Notes: a model not told the origin generated them from the sequence alone. DNA of 57,130 nucleotides from Chitinophagaceae bacterium UBA1946 (GCA_002336815.1 DDEU01000046.1:1003-58132), one strand, 5' to 3'; counted from the first letter of the stretch, positions 25,961-35,294 are shown. Translations and numbers: made by a program.

Positions 25961-27097
25961 ATGAAGCAACAACTTTTGTATTCGCTGATGGCAGCAGAAT
26001 TACTGCTTACAGCCCCGGCCATTGCGCAATCCACGATGGGATTTGAAGAATACGATCCTGCCTCTACCCTAAAAGTAAAAGAGCATAAGGTAGTAAAAGC
26101 AAAATTTCCGTTTATTGATGTACACAATCACCAGTGGGATATGCCCCGCCAGGATCTTGGAGCCTTACTCACCAAAATGGATTCGCTGAATATGAAACTG
26201 ATGGTGAACCTGAGCGGCCGCAGTTACAAAGAAAGCAGCGGGCGCAATGGTTTCTTTGATGTAAATGGGTTTGATTATTTAAAAAGCAGCATCGGCAATA
26301 TCAACAAAACAACTCCCAACCGGCTGGTTGTTTTCACCAATATTTCCTTTGTTGGATTTGGTGAGCAGGATTGGCTGCAAAGAACATTGCAACAGCTTGA
26401 ACAGGATGTGAAGGCCGGCGCCAGGGGATTGAAATTGTACAAAGAGTTTGGGATGGAATTCAAAGATGAAAAGAACCAGATTATAAAGATTGACGACAGC
26501 CGGCTGGATGCGGTGTGGGATAAATGCGGCGAGTTGAATATCCCGGTATTGATCCACTCTGCCGACCCAAAGAGTTTTTGGTTACCGGTTGATAAAAAAA
26601 ATGAACGCTGGTTAGAGTTGACCACGCATCCTGACAGGAAGAGAACAGCCACCGATCCTTCCTGGGATGAAGTGATCAAGGAACAACATCACATGTTCTT
26701 AAAACATCCCCACACGAAATTCATCGCCGCACATTTTGGCTGGATGGCCAGCGATCTTGAGGCACTTGGAAATTTTTTAGACAGTGCTACGAATGTATAT
26801 GTTGAATTCGGTGCCGTGATATCTGAACTTGGCCGGCAGCCGAGAGCAGCAAAAGCTTTTTTTACAAAATACCAGGACAGGATATTGTTTGGAAAAGACA
26901 GTTGGGTGCCTGAAGAATATGCTACTTATTTCAGGGTGTTGGAAACCGAGGACGAATATTTTCCCTATCATAAAAAATACCACGCCTACTGGAAAATGTA
27001 TGGGCTTGGTTTGCCCGATGATATCCTCAAAAAAGTGTATTACAAAAATGCGCTGACCGTAATACCGGGATTAGACAGCAGCCAATTCCCGGATTAA
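25961..27097 (+). CDS. Secreted amidohydrolase (amidohydrolase_2 type)
   Basis: 378 residues from the ATG at 25961, which begins a signal peptide (MKQQLLYSLMAAELLLTAPAIAQ). The TIM-barrel metal-dependent hydrolase has the expected ligands in order: HxH in 'DVHNHQWD', Lys in 'GLKLYKEFG', His in 'LIHSADP', His in 'AAHFGW' and Asp in 'LFGKDSW'. The family includes decarboxylases and lactone hydrolases. The substrate is unknown, and the periplasmic location is inferred from the signal peptide. It converges on the DUF58 gene with 3 bases between stop codons. Confidence 0.87.
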   Translation: MKQQLLYSLMAAELLLTAPAIAQSTMGFEEYDPASTLKVKEHKVVKAKFPFIDVHNHQWDMPRQDLGALLTKMDSLNMKLMVNLSGRSYKESSGRNGFFDVNGFDYLKSSIGNINKTTPNRLVVFTNISFVGFGEQDWLQRTLQQLEQDVKAGARGLKLYKEFGMEFKDEKNQIIKIDDSRLDAVWDKCGELNIPVLIHSADPKSFWLPVDKKNERWLELTTHPDRKRTATDPSWDEVIKEQHHMFLKHPHTKFIAAHFGWMASDLEALGNFLDSATNVYVEFGAVISELGRQPRAAKAFFTKYQDRILFGKDSWVPEEYATYFRVLETEDEYFPYHKKYHAYWKMYGLGLPDDILKKVYYKNALTVIPGLDSSQFPD

Positions 27098-27100
27098 ACA

Positions 27101-28444
27101 TCAGGTGGCCTGTCTTGCTTTTAACTCCAGGTATTTATTGATGGTATTAACCGTTAATTTTTCCGGCGAAGTAAGAATGGATAAGATGCCATGCTTGAGT
27201 AATTCTTTAACGATCAATCTTTTTTCGTAAGCAAATTTCTCCGCCGTTGTTTTTAAATAAACATCTTCGAGGTTGGCCGCTTTCTTATTGGCGAGCTGGG
27301 TAAGTTCTGTATTTTCAAAAAATACTACCATCAACAGATGATGTTTGGCAATGCTGCGGAGATAGGGCAATTGTCTTTTTAACCCGGATAAAGATTCAAA
27401 GTTCGTGTATAGCACGAGCAGGCTGCGTTGCTTAACACGGCTCCGGAGCTGCAGGTACAGCATTTCATAATCGCTTTCTAAAAAAGCAGTTTCCTGGTTG
27501 TACAATAACTGCAGTATGTTGGCTTTTTGAATGGGCTTCCTGTCTGCTGCCAGCAGGTTCCCCATTTTATTCGCAAAGGTGATCAGCCCTACCCTGTCCT
27601 GTTTCTGCAGGCATACATTGCTTAACACCAGCGTACTGTTGATGGCATAGTCGAGCAGGCTCAGGTTGTTGAAAGGCATTTTCATCAGCCTTCCTTTGTC
27701 GATGATGCAATATACCTGCTGGCTTTTTTCATCGCTGTAACTGTTAACCATTGGCGAACCTTTACGGGCAGTGGCTTTCCAGTTCAGGGTACGGATATCA
27801 TCGCCTCTTACATATTCCTTGATCTGTTCAAACTCCATGCTGTGGCCGATCTTACGCAGGCGCTTGTTGCCGGTTTCGGATTGCAGTGTTGTTTGCGAAA
27901 GGAGTTCATACTTTCTCAATTGCATAAAAGAAGGAAAGACCTGCACCATTGTTTCGGCTTCGATGGTTTGCCGCCTCATCAGCAGTCCCAGTCTTGATTT
28001 TACAAAAAGAATGATGTTGCCAAAATAATATTCTCCCCTGTCAACAGGTCTTACTGCATACTTTATATTTTTTTGTTCGCCTGGTTTAAAACGGCCTTTC
28101 ATAAACCAGTCACGCTGCTGAAATTGTACCGGCAGTTCATCAATGATCTCCATGTCAGTTTCAAAAGGCTTGTTGCTGTTGATCTGCAGCGTTACCTTAT
28201 TGGTATCACCATTGCTGAAACGATCGGCCATCATTCTTTTTGCCTGGGCATTGCCGCCGATAAAAAAAAGAAAGATATAATCGATGGCGGTAAGCGCCAA
28301 CACGAGGTACCACATTGTTTTTGGAATAATGAACAATGGCGGATAGTAAAATGCCACAATGAACAGCACGATGCATGTTGCCACCACCCAGTAAAATCTT
28401 ACGGGGATGAACAGGTCGCCGATATATTTAGAGAAGTATTTCAT
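27101..28444 (-). CDS. DUF58 domain membrane protein
   Basis: 447 residues. Two N-terminal transmembrane helices (about 15-35 and 38-60) are followed by a beta-rich segment and the DUF58 signature 'EFEQIKEYVRGDDIRTLNWKATAR' (positions about 205-228), which leads into a VWA-like domain. It is the last gene of the operon SpoIIM-DUF4129-DUF4350-MoxR-DUF58. MoxR AAA+ ATPases with DUF58/VWA partners are thought to act as chaperones or assembly factors for envelope or metal-dependent enzymes. A 150-base gap with an inverted repeat separates it from moxR. Confidence 0.9.
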   Translation of the reverse strand: MKYFSKYIGDLFIPVRFYWVVATCIVLFIVAFYYPPLFIIPKTMWYLVLALTAIDYIFLFFIGGNAQAKRMMADRFSNGDTNKVTLQINSNKPFETDMEIIDELPVQFQQRDWFMKGRFKPGEQKNIKYAVRPVDRGEYYFGNIILFVKSRLGLLMRRQTIEAETMVQVFPSFMQLRKYELLSQTTLQSETGNKRLRKIGHSMEFEQIKEYVRGDDIRTLNWKATARKGSPMVNSYSDEKSQQVYCIIDKGRLMKMPFNNLSLLDYAINSTLVLSNVCLQKQDRVGLITFANKMGNLLAADRKPIQKANILQLLYNQETAFLESDYEMLYLQLRSRVKQRSLLVLYTNFESLSGLKRQLPYLRSIAKHHLLMVVFFENTELTQLANKKAANLEDVYLKTTAEKFAYEKRLIVKELLKHGILSILTSPEKLTVNTINKYLELKARQAT

Positions 28445-28452
28445 AGCTCAGG

Positions 28453-28595
28453 CCCACTGAATCCCCCAACGGAGACTTTAGTGTCTGCCATATTTTACAT
28501 TTTTTATTTTTAGTATGATTTCGGTCTTAATCAAAAAAATAGTCTTATAATTTATTATACACTTCTAAAGTTCCCCTTGGGGATTTTGGAGTTTT
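28453..28595. repeat. Inverted pair of REP-like elements between moxR and DUF58 genes
   Basis: On the minus strand 28484-28453 reads CTAAAGTCTCCGTTGGGGG plus ATTCAG; on the plus strand 28565-28590 reads CTAAAGTTCCCCTTGGGG plus ATTTTG. The two copies share CTAAAGT, CC, TTGGGG and ATT in order, lie head to head about 80 bases apart, and would form a long imperfect hairpin in RNA. Each also holds its own near-palindrome. The interval between them is A/T-rich and non-coding. Confidence 0.5.
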
Positions 28596-29575
28596 TATCT
28601 TGGAATTTCGATCGCTTTTAAAATATTATCGATCAGTTCATCGGCTGTAATGCCTTCCATCTCTTTTTCCGGCGTAAGGATAATGCGGTGACGCAATACG
28701 GGTCCGGCAATTTCTTTGATGTCTTCCGGTGTAACAAAGTCACGCCCTTTTAATGCTGCATTTGCCTTGGCAGCTCTTAATATCGAAAGCGATGCCCTGG
28801 GCGATGCTCCAAGGTATAATGCAGGATTGTTACGGGTTTCATGAACGATCCTGGCAATGAACTCAACCAGTTTGGGTTCGATGATGATACTTTGTACCAG
28901 TGTGCGGAACTCCATTATTTCTTTTGCGGAAAGCACTTTGTTCACTTCGCTTAGTAATTGCGACTGGCTCCTGCCCTGCTGTGAATTGAGGATATTGATC
29001 TCTTCCTGCAGGCTTGGATATTTTACGTCGATCTTAAAAATAAAACGGTCAAGTTGTGCCTCCGGCAGGCGGTAAGTTCCCTCCTGCTCTATTGGGTTTT
29101 GTGTGGCTAGTATAATAAAAGGGAAACGCATTTCATGGGTTACGCCATCTACCGTAACCTGACGCTCTTCCATTACTTCAAACAGCGCAGCCTGTGTTTT
29201 TGCCGGGGCCCTGTTGATCTCATCGATCAATATGATATTGCTGAACACCGGGCCTGGCTTGAATTTGAAGTCGCCTTCCCGGGTATTGAATACCGATGTT
29301 CCTATTACATCACTCGGCATCAGGTCAGGGGTAAACTGCAATCTCGAAAAATCTACGTCGATGATCTTTGCCATCAGTTTGGCAGTAAGTGTTTTTGCAA
29401 CACCCGGTACCCCTTCAATAAGGATGTGGCCGTCGCATAGCAGACCGATCAGCATCAGGTCGAGCATGCGGTGCTGGCCAACGATCACTTTGCTTACTTC
29501 ATTGCGGATGCTTTCCATACTACGGTAAAGCCCGTTGAGTTCTATGCGTTGTTCAAAAATATTATCTTCCATCAT
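28595..29575 (-). CDS. MoxR-family AAA+ ATPase
   Basis: 326 residues, cytoplasmic. Walker A GVPGVAKT at 55-62, Walker B 'IILIDEINRAPAKTQ' (about 113-127), sensor 1 'ILATQNPIEQEGTYRLPEAQLDRF' and a C-terminal lid with 'GASPRASLSILRAAKA' are all present. It overlaps the upstream DUF4350 gene by 4 bases (ATGA), so translation is coupled. MoxR proteins act with VWA/DUF58 partners as substrate-specific chaperones in the few studied cases. The substrate here is unknown; the membrane proteins of the operon are the best candidates for partners. Confidence 0.95.
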   Translation of the reverse strand: MMEDNIFEQRIELNGLYRSMESIRNEVSKVIVGQHRMLDLMLIGLLCDGHILIEGVPGVAKTLTAKLMAKIIDVDFSRLQFTPDLMPSDVIGTSVFNTREGDFKFKPGPVFSNIILIDEINRAPAKTQAALFEVMEERQVTVDGVTHEMRFPFIILATQNPIEQEGTYRLPEAQLDRFIFKIDVKYPSLQEEINILNSQQGRSQSQLLSEVNKVLSAKEIMEFRTLVQSIIIEPKLVEFIARIVHETRNNPALYLGASPRASLSILRAAKANAALKGRDFVTPEDIKEIAGPVLRHRIILTPEKEMEGITADELIDNILKAIEIPR

Positions 29576-30789
29576 AGTTTGTGTTTATAAAAATTTTCTA
29601 CCTGTTGGTTAAGTGATAATAACTGGTGATCGCCTGTTTCGGCCGACTGCTGTATCTTACTGATGGTCCGGAATAATTTTTCTGCCTGTTCCTTCGGCAC
29701 ATTGCTTTTCCGGCTCAGCGTACTGATGAATTCATCATCAATATGGCTTGTATTCAAAAAATACTGGTTGCGGATATGTTCAAAAAAATAAGTGATCAGT
29801 TTGTCTGCAATGTTTCGGTTGTCTTTTTTCTGCAGGTATAGCCGGCTCACTGTTTCGGTAAATGCCACAGAAGTGTTCACGTTGGATGGCAGTGGCTTAA
29901 TGATCCGTTGACGGCGTTTGCTTCCAAAGGCAATGTAAAGCGCCAACAGCAGTAGCGTAAGCCAGAATGCCCATGCCATGGCCGGATATTTTAACAATAC
30001 CGAAACACCCGATTTGCTTCCGTCATCTTCCTTGTTTGAAGGAGGGCTGTTTCTTTTATAATAAAAATCAATCCAGGAAACATGCTCGGGCACTGCCTGC
30101 ATAAAAGAAAACATTTGCTGCAGGTATTGATAGTTGTCTTTTTGCAATAAAAAATAATTGCTGAAAACCCTTGGCTCACAATGAAGGTAAAAACGGCCCT
30201 TGCCGTAAAATACCAATATAAAATTGGGCGCTCCTTTTTCATTGGTGCCTAAAATTTTTGCTGCACTGTTCTCCGCCAGCGGAAATTCATTGCTCAGTGG
30301 AAGATAATAATAGCTGTACTTGCTGCTGTCGTTAAACCAGGCGGGTTGTAGTTGAACGGAGGTGTAATTCATCCCTTTCAGCATCATATCAAAAAGCACT
30401 TTGTTCGCTGGCTGCGGTATATCAAGGCTTTTAAGCAAGCCACTGTCAAAATACTCACTGCTGATGAACATCGTATTTCCCTTTTCGACAAATGACAGCA
30501 GGCTTGATCGTTCTTTATCGTTAAGAAACAGGTTTTTACTGATGTTGACGCTGAGTGAAGCGGTGTCTTCATTGTCTTCCAGCGAGCGCTCGAACGAGGT
30601 CTTCTGCGTTTTTACATCATTGAAATAAAACAACTGCTGCAATTGATCAAAAGCAACATATGCGCCAAAGGGATTTTTATCTGCCTTTGAATAGGTTTCT
30701 ACCAGCGAAGGTATTCCTTTATCATCACCGCAGGATGCGAATAAAGCCGTAAGCAATACTACAGTACAATATGTAAAAATTCTTTTCAA
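29572..30789 (-). CDS. DUF4350 domain membrane lipoprotein
   Basis: 405 residues. The N-terminal signal ends in LFASC (lipobox, Cys20). A DUF4350-type domain follows (about 40-235; 'NPFGAYVAFDQL' near the start), then one transmembrane helix (about 273-292) and a helical cytoplasmic tail of about 110 residues. The domain resembles glutamine-amidotransferase-like folds without the catalytic Cys. Third gene of the SpoIIM-to-DUF58 operon, 7 bases after the DUF4129 gene. Its combination of lipobox and later membrane span is unusual but common in this operon. Role unknown. Confidence 0.85.
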   Translation of the reverse strand: MKRIFTYCTVVLLTALFASCGDDKGIPSLVETYSKADKNPFGAYVAFDQLQQLFYFNDVKTQKTSFERSLEDNEDTASLSVNISKNLFLNDKERSSLLSFVEKGNTMFISSEYFDSGLLKSLDIPQPANKVLFDMMLKGMNYTSVQLQPAWFNDSSKYSYYYLPLSNEFPLAENSAAKILGTNEKGAPNFILVFYGKGRFYLHCEPRVFSNYFLLQKDNYQYLQQMFSFMQAVPEHVSWIDFYYKRNSPPSNKEDDGSKSGVSVLLKYPAMAWAFWLTLLLLALYIAFGSKRRQRIIKPLPSNVNTSVAFTETVSRLYLQKKDNRNIADKLITYFFEHIRNQYFLNTSHIDDEFISTLSRKSNVPKEQAEKLFRTISKIQQSAETGDHQLLSLNQQVENFYKHKL

Positions 30790-30796
30790 CTGTTAC

Positions 30797-31666
30797 TTAT
30801 ATAATTACGTTCCTGAACCTGCTTTCAATTTTTTCGTAGGTGGCGGCATCGATGGCAAATTCGCCATACCAAACATATTCATAGTGCAATGTTAATTGCG
30901 CCACTTCCAGTTTATACGGTTTGCCGGTGATTTCCCTCATGTATTCTGAGTTGGTTTTATCGGCAGCGAATTCGATGGCACCAGCCGCTGATAATTTCTG
31001 CAGCAGTTCCAGGTAAAGATAACGGGTTGCCAGCCGGAAATTTTGTTCGGTCTTCGCCCTGTTTATCATATTGTCGAAATTCCGTTCTTTCAGGTTATCA
31101 GGATGATCTTCTCCTTCAACGATCACTGCAGTCTTCACTTTGGTAGTACCTCTTTCAAAATAACCACCCAACAAAAAAAGCTTCACTACAATAAAGATGA
31201 TGAAGGCAATGGCAAGGCCCCAGAAGATGATTTTTGTGATACCCGAATTAAAAAAACGCTCTACTGCAGAAGGCCCTGTTGATATAGCCGGTGATTCCTC
31301 TACTTTTTCATTCACTTTTGTTTCCTGCTTTTTTTTCAGGTCTTTTAAGAGGCTGTCCAGCACTTTTGCATAGGCAAAGGGTCTGCTGTTTTTTAGCAGC
31401 AGCATGGAATCGGGTGACAGGCGGTTCTTGTTTTTTACGAGGTTTGTGTCAATGTAATTTGTTGCTTCTTCCGATGATGAGCCTTCTGTTTCCGAATCAG
31501 TGATTACCTGGTCTTCCACCGGCGCCGGCACTACTTCGGTAGTTTCTGAAGGCGGGTACAGGATCGATGAGTCTTCATACACATGTGCCGCCTTATTTTG
31601 CGCATGTGCAGGCAGGCCAACCAGCAGCAACATACCAAATGCCAGCAAAAAGAAGATGGATCTCAT
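30797..31666 (-). CDS. DUF4129 domain membrane protein
   Basis: 289 residues. There is a signal peptide (about 1-22, ending AHAQ), a Ser/Glu-rich periplasmic region, one transmembrane helix (about 145-167) and a cytoplasmic helical DUF4129 domain at the C-terminus with the closing motif 'LHYEYVWYGEFAIDAATYEKIESRF'. Second gene of the operon, 8 bases after the SpoIIM-like gene. In other bacteria DUF4129 occurs fused to transglutaminase-like membrane proteins beside MoxR and DUF58; here it is separate. Function unknown. Confidence 0.85.
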   Translation of the reverse strand: MRSIFFLLAFGMLLLVGLPAHAQNKAAHVYEDSSILYPPSETTEVVPAPVEDQVITDSETEGSSSEEATNYIDTNLVKNKNRLSPDSMLLLKNSRPFAYAKVLDSLLKDLKKKQETKVNEKVEESPAISTGPSAVERFFNSGITKIIFWGLAIAFIIFIVVKLFLLGGYFERGTTKVKTAVIVEGEDHPDNLKERNFDNMINRAKTEQNFRLATRYLYLELLQKLSAAGAIEFAADKTNSEYMREITGKPYKLEVAQLTLHYEYVWYGEFAIDAATYEKIESRFRNVII

Positions 31667-31674
31667 CAGTGAAA

Positions 31675-32676
31675 TTAAGGGTTAGTACTTTTTTGAAGGC
31701 TACGGTTATTTCTCCGGTGCAATATTATCGGATAAATCACAAAATACCATACAATAAATGACAATGACAGAATAAGGATGGAAGCACTGGCCCACACAGG
31801 CAGGCCGGCATTGTTCTCTTTATCGTAACTGTTGCTCATCAGGTGTGTAACATAACTTTCGAGCAGTGCCGCCATGATAAACACGGGTACCAGTACGATC
31901 ATAATTTTTAAAGCATCCTTGATGCCTCTTTTAAAAGAAAGCATCCTGCTGTAGGTACCCGGAAACAGTATGCTGCCTGCAATGATAAAGCCTGCGGCCG
32001 ACGCAATGATGAGCGCCAGGATCTCCAATGTGCCGTGGATCCATATTACCATGATGGATTTATAACCCAATCCTTTTGCAAAGAACATATACTGGAAACA
32101 GCCCAGCATCAGCCCGTTCTGCCACATAAAATAAAGTGTAACCACGCCAAGAAGTAGCCCGCCGATCACCATTAAAAAAGCGATGGAAGTATTGTTGACG
32201 GCTATGCGGACAAACATCGTAAAAGGGTTCTCATCTTTGTACACACCAAAGGGGTCTCCTTTGGCAATGTTTTCTTCTGTCATGTCTACATATCCATCCC
32301 CCAGCACACTCCTGATAAACGTTTCATCTTTCATGGAACTGAAGACGCCGATAAAAACGAAAGCGCTGAACATCAAAAATGTGAACAGTAATATCTTGTG
32401 ATACCGTTTTAGCAGAAAAGGCAGTTCATATTTCCAGAAACTGAAAACCCGGGTGTACTTTTCTTTTTTATTCCGGTAGATGTTCAGGTAAATGCCTGCT
32501 GCGATGCCGTTGATCCAGCGGGTTACTTTGCTGCGGGGATAAAAGGTTTTGGCATAGGAAAGATCATCTACGAGTGTAATGAACCTTTCAGCCGTTTCAT
32601 CGGGATCATCCGTTCTTTCATGCTGATACTGGTTCCACTTATCAACATTCCTTTTTATGAACATTCCTTCACGCAT
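31675..32676 (-). CDS. Stage II sporulation protein M (SpoIIM/DUF95) family membrane protein
   Basis: 333 residues with about five transmembrane segments (about 95-115, 170-192, 205-240, 258-280 and 297-320). The conserved 'IWIHGTLEILALIIASAAG' lies in the third. It is the first gene of the operon. The name comes from the Bacillus sporulation protein, but this organism gives no sign of sporulation and the family is widespread in non-sporulating bacteria. It probably forms a membrane complex with the MoxR/DUF58 products. The divergent RDD-family gene starts 104 bases away. Confidence 0.9.
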   Translation of the reverse strand: MREGMFIKRNVDKWNQYQHERTDDPDETAERFITLVDDLSYAKTFYPRSKVTRWINGIAAGIYLNIYRNKKEKYTRVFSFWKYELPFLLKRYHKILLFTFLMFSAFVFIGVFSSMKDETFIRSVLGDGYVDMTEENIAKGDPFGVYKDENPFTMFVRIAVNNTSIAFLMVIGGLLLGVVTLYFMWQNGLMLGCFQYMFFAKGLGYKSIMVIWIHGTLEILALIIASAAGFIIAGSILFPGTYSRMLSFKRGIKDALKIMIVLVPVFIMAALLESYVTHLMSNSYDKENNAGLPVWASASILILSLSFIVWYFVIYPIILHRRNNRSLQKSTNP

Positions 32677-32780
32677 GTGTTAAAAATAAAGAAATTATGC
32701 ATTCAATAACCGATTGGTGAAATTCTTATTTTTTCCAATAGCAAAGCTGCTTTTATAAACTAAAACAATTAATTTACGGC

Positions 32781-33557
32781 ATGTCTGTAATTCAAATTGC
32801 AACTCCTTTTAATATTGATATAGAATTTGATGTGGCCGAGTTTCACAAACGCTTCCTGGCTTACATCATCGATTTTATCCTGCTTGTTCTGTACATGATG
32901 AGTACGCTGTACCTGTGGTTTGGCGCTTTTGAAGTAGGTGAAGGGGGCCGTGGCTTTGTGATACTCGTGGTGCTGATGCCCATGCTTTTTTATACGATGA
33001 CGTCCGAATTGCTGATGGGTGGGCAAACGGTCGGAAAAAAAATACTGCACATAAAAGTGGTAAGTCTTGACGGCGGCGAACCCTCTTTAGGCCAGGTAAT
33101 GCTGCGCTGGTTCATGCGTTTTTATGAATGGGGATTCATTATTTTCTTTCTTTTTTGGGGCAATCCCTTTTTGGGTATCGGCTTTTTAATGATCGGCGGC
33201 ATTACTTCCGTTATCATTATGGTGATATCTCAGAAAAGCCAGCGGCTGGGAGATATTGTGGCAGGTACGGTAGTGGTAAATACCAAAAGTAATTTAACCG
33301 TGAACGACACCATCTTTATGGAGGTGGCGCAAACCGACTACAAGGTTAAATTCCCCGAAGTAATGAGGTTGAGCGATCGTGATATCAACACGGTGAAGAA
33401 TGTGCTGATGCAGGCGAAAAAAAGTAATAATTACGATATGTGTAACCGGGTTGCTTTTAAGGTACAGGAAGTACTGAAAGTTTCTACCGATATGTATGCC
33501 ATCGATTTTTTAGAGAAGATCATGGCCGATTATAATTACCTGGCCACGAGAGAATGA
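32781..33557 (+). CDS. RDD-family membrane protein
   Basis: 258 residues. The RDD domain spans about 20-165: 'FHKRFLAYIIDFILLVLYM' at its start (the Arg and Asp that name the family) and 'GQTVGKKILHIKVVSLDGG' in its middle, with three or four hydrophobic segments. A soluble tail of about 90 residues follows. It is divergent from the SpoIIM-MoxR operon, an arrangement repeated in many Bacteroidota, which suggests a joint envelope role. Some RDD proteins have been linked to ion transport, but nothing in this sequence tests that. Confidence 0.9.
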   Translation: MSVIQIATPFNIDIEFDVAEFHKRFLAYIIDFILLVLYMMSTLYLWFGAFEVGEGGRGFVILVVLMPMLFYTMTSELLMGGQTVGKKILHIKVVSLDGGEPSLGQVMLRWFMRFYEWGFIIFFLFWGNPFLGIGFLMIGGITSVIIMVISQKSQRLGDIVAGTVVVNTKSNLTVNDTIFMEVAQTDYKVKFPEVMRLSDRDINTVKNVLMQAKKSNNYDMCNRVAFKVQEVLKVSTDMYAIDFLEKIMADYNYLATRE

Positions 33558-33720
33558 TCTGCAACTTCAATGGTGGCACATCCGCGTGCTAAATAACGAT
33601 ATAGAGTATTTGCAAGATACTTGTATTTGAATCCTCACTCAATAACATTTTATTTAAATTAAGCCACTGCTGGTATGGTTCAGATCACTGAACTTTGCCT
33701 TTCACAACAAAATATAATGT

Positions 33721-34479
33721 ATGCCGGTAAAAATTGCATTGGTAACAGGTGGCAGCCGTGGCCTGGGAAAAGACATGGCCCTCAGCATTGCCCGAAAAGG
33801 TTTTGATGTGATCCTCACCTATCGCAACAGCGAAGCACAGGCCAATGAAGTGGTGACGCAAATTGAAGCACTCGGCCAACATGCTGCGGCATTGCAGTTG
33901 GATATGGGCGATATCGCATCGCTTGATAATTTTATGCAGCGTGTTTCGGGCGTTTTGCAAAATAAGTGGAACAGGGAGCGGTTTGATTTTTTGGTGAACA
34001 ATGCAGGTATGGGCGGCACTGTTCTTTTTAAAGATGTGACGGAACAGTTCTTTGATGATTTTTTAAATGTCCATTTTAAAGGGGTGTATTTCATCACACA
34101 AAAATCACTGCCTTTGCTGAATGATGGTGGACGCATCATCAATATCTCTACCGGTACCACCCGTTTTGCCAATCCCGGGTACTCAGTATATGCTTCCATG
34201 AAGGGGGCGGTGGAAGTGTTCACGAAATACCTGGCGAAAGAACTGGGTGTAAGAGGCATTACTGCCAATGTACTGGCGCCCGGTCCGGTTGAAACAGATT
34301 TCAACAATGCAGCTATCCGGAGCAATCCACAATTAAAAAGCATGCTCGGCTCACTGTCACCGTTAGGTCGTGTAGGAGCCGCAGATGATATAGGATCTGT
34401 AGTGGCTTTTCTCTGCAGCGAAGATGCAAAGTGGATCAATGGCCAGCGCATAGAAGTGAGCGGCGGTATCAATGTTTAA
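33721..34479 (+). CDS. Short-chain dehydrogenase/reductase
   Basis: 252 residues, cytoplasmic. Classical SDR motifs are present: nucleotide-binding TGGSRGLGK (9-17), NNAG at 93-96, catalytic Ser143, Tyr157 and Lys161 (YASMK), and the 'PGPVETDF' segment after the active site. The Arg after the glycine motif ('TYRNS') favours NADP(H). The C-terminus 'SGGINV' is the usual ending. The family reduces carbonyls or oxidises alcohols, and the substrate is not predictable. Monocistronic; converges on a lipoprotein gene with a shared hairpin between them. Confidence 0.92.
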   Translation: MPVKIALVTGGSRGLGKDMALSIARKGFDVILTYRNSEAQANEVVTQIEALGQHAAALQLDMGDIASLDNFMQRVSGVLQNKWNRERFDFLVNNAGMGGTVLFKDVTEQFFDDFLNVHFKGVYFITQKSLPLLNDGGRIINISTGTTRFANPGYSVYASMKGAVEVFTKYLAKELGVRGITANVLAPGPVETDFNNAAIRSNPQLKSMLGSLSPLGRVGAADDIGSVVAFLCSEDAKWINGQRIEVSGGINV

Positions 34480-34489
34480 GGTTTCATAT

Positions 34490-34536
34490 GCACAGGAAAT
34501 GAAAATTGAACTGGAAGCAGTTGCTATTTTCTGTGC
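34490..34536. terminator. Shared hairpin between convergent SDR and lipoprotein genes
   Basis: GCACAGGAAAT / ATTTTCTGTGC (11 pairs with one G-U) enclose a 25-base loop that itself contains AACTG-GAAG-CAGTT. It starts 11 bases after the SDR stop codon and includes the final codons of the lipoprotein gene. There is no long T-run, so bidirectional termination is tentative. Confidence 0.45.
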
Positions 34537-35294
34537 AGTTGATTGCACATTTCAAATTTGCCTTCTTTGATAAGCCTGTTGATATCTGCGCTCGTCCACG
34601 AACTGTTAAAATAATAGTTGTTGTGTTTTTCGTAAAACATCGCTGCTGTGCCTGTGAGCCGGGAGGAGCAATACCAGGTGTTGATGAGGCGCTGGTCTTT
34701 CAGTTCCAGCACAAACAATTGCCACCACCTGCTTTCCTGGCCTAAAACCTGGTTCCTGATATTCATCACAAAAAAACCATTGCCGATATCTCTTAAAAAA
34801 GCGTTCGTTCCCAGGTCAACACTGAACGTGTCGTTTTTTTGAACCCGGAAGGTATCCGCAGCTGCGGTGTAATGATATCCCTGCTCCAGCAAGCCTTTGT
34901 CTCCAATTTCGTACAGGTGATCCGCATTTAAAAGATAATTATCTACAGTATCGATCGGGTGTTGCAGGCTGTCAAACAAAATACTGCTGAAGCTTTTGTA
35001 GGAAGGAGAAAGGTACCTGTATTTTCCGGCTGTATCTTTTGTTGGCCATATTCCTTTTACGATGTTTACCTGTTCTTTCATCAGGATGCTGATGGTATTT
35101 TTATTGATCAATATTGTTTCACTATCATCATCGATCCAGTTACCCCTGAATGCTGTCGGGAATTCATTGATATTTTCCTTGTCTATGGGTTGGGGATGTG
35201 AAAAATTATAGCTGTCGCAGGAATAAAAAAATAGCAGTAAGGGTATCAACAGCCATTGGTAAACGGTGAGATGTTTTGTATAACTGCGTTTCAT
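34524..35294 (-). CDS. Putative lipoprotein of unknown function
   Basis: 256 residues. The N-terminal hydrophobic segment ends with LLLFFYSC (likely lipidated Cys26). The mature part has 'FRGNWIDDDSETILINKNTISI' near the front, the pattern of a lipocalin-like or Bacteroidota 'NEAT-like' beta sandwich, though I cannot assign a family. It lies between the SDR gene (convergent) and the giant PKD gene (same strand, upstream start at 40001). A periplasmic membrane-anchored location is likely. Confidence 0.6.
   Translation of the reverse strand: MKRSYTKHLTVYQWLLIPLLLFFYSCDSYNFSHPQPIDKENINEFPTAFRGNWIDDDSETILINKNTISILMKEQVNIVKGIWPTKDTAGKYRYLSPSYKSFSSILFDSLQHPIDTVDNYLLNADHLYEIGDKGLLEQGYHYTAAADTFRVQKNDTFSVDLGTNAFLRDIGNGFFVMNIRNQVLGQESRWWQLFVLELKDQRLINTWYCSSRLTGTAAMFYEKHNNYYFNSSWTSADINRLIKEGKFEMCNQLHRK

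Noticed and set aside
31675..32676. Sporulation function for the SpoIIM-family protein
   Set aside because: Nothing else in the window points to sporulation and the family is common in non-sporulating bacteria.
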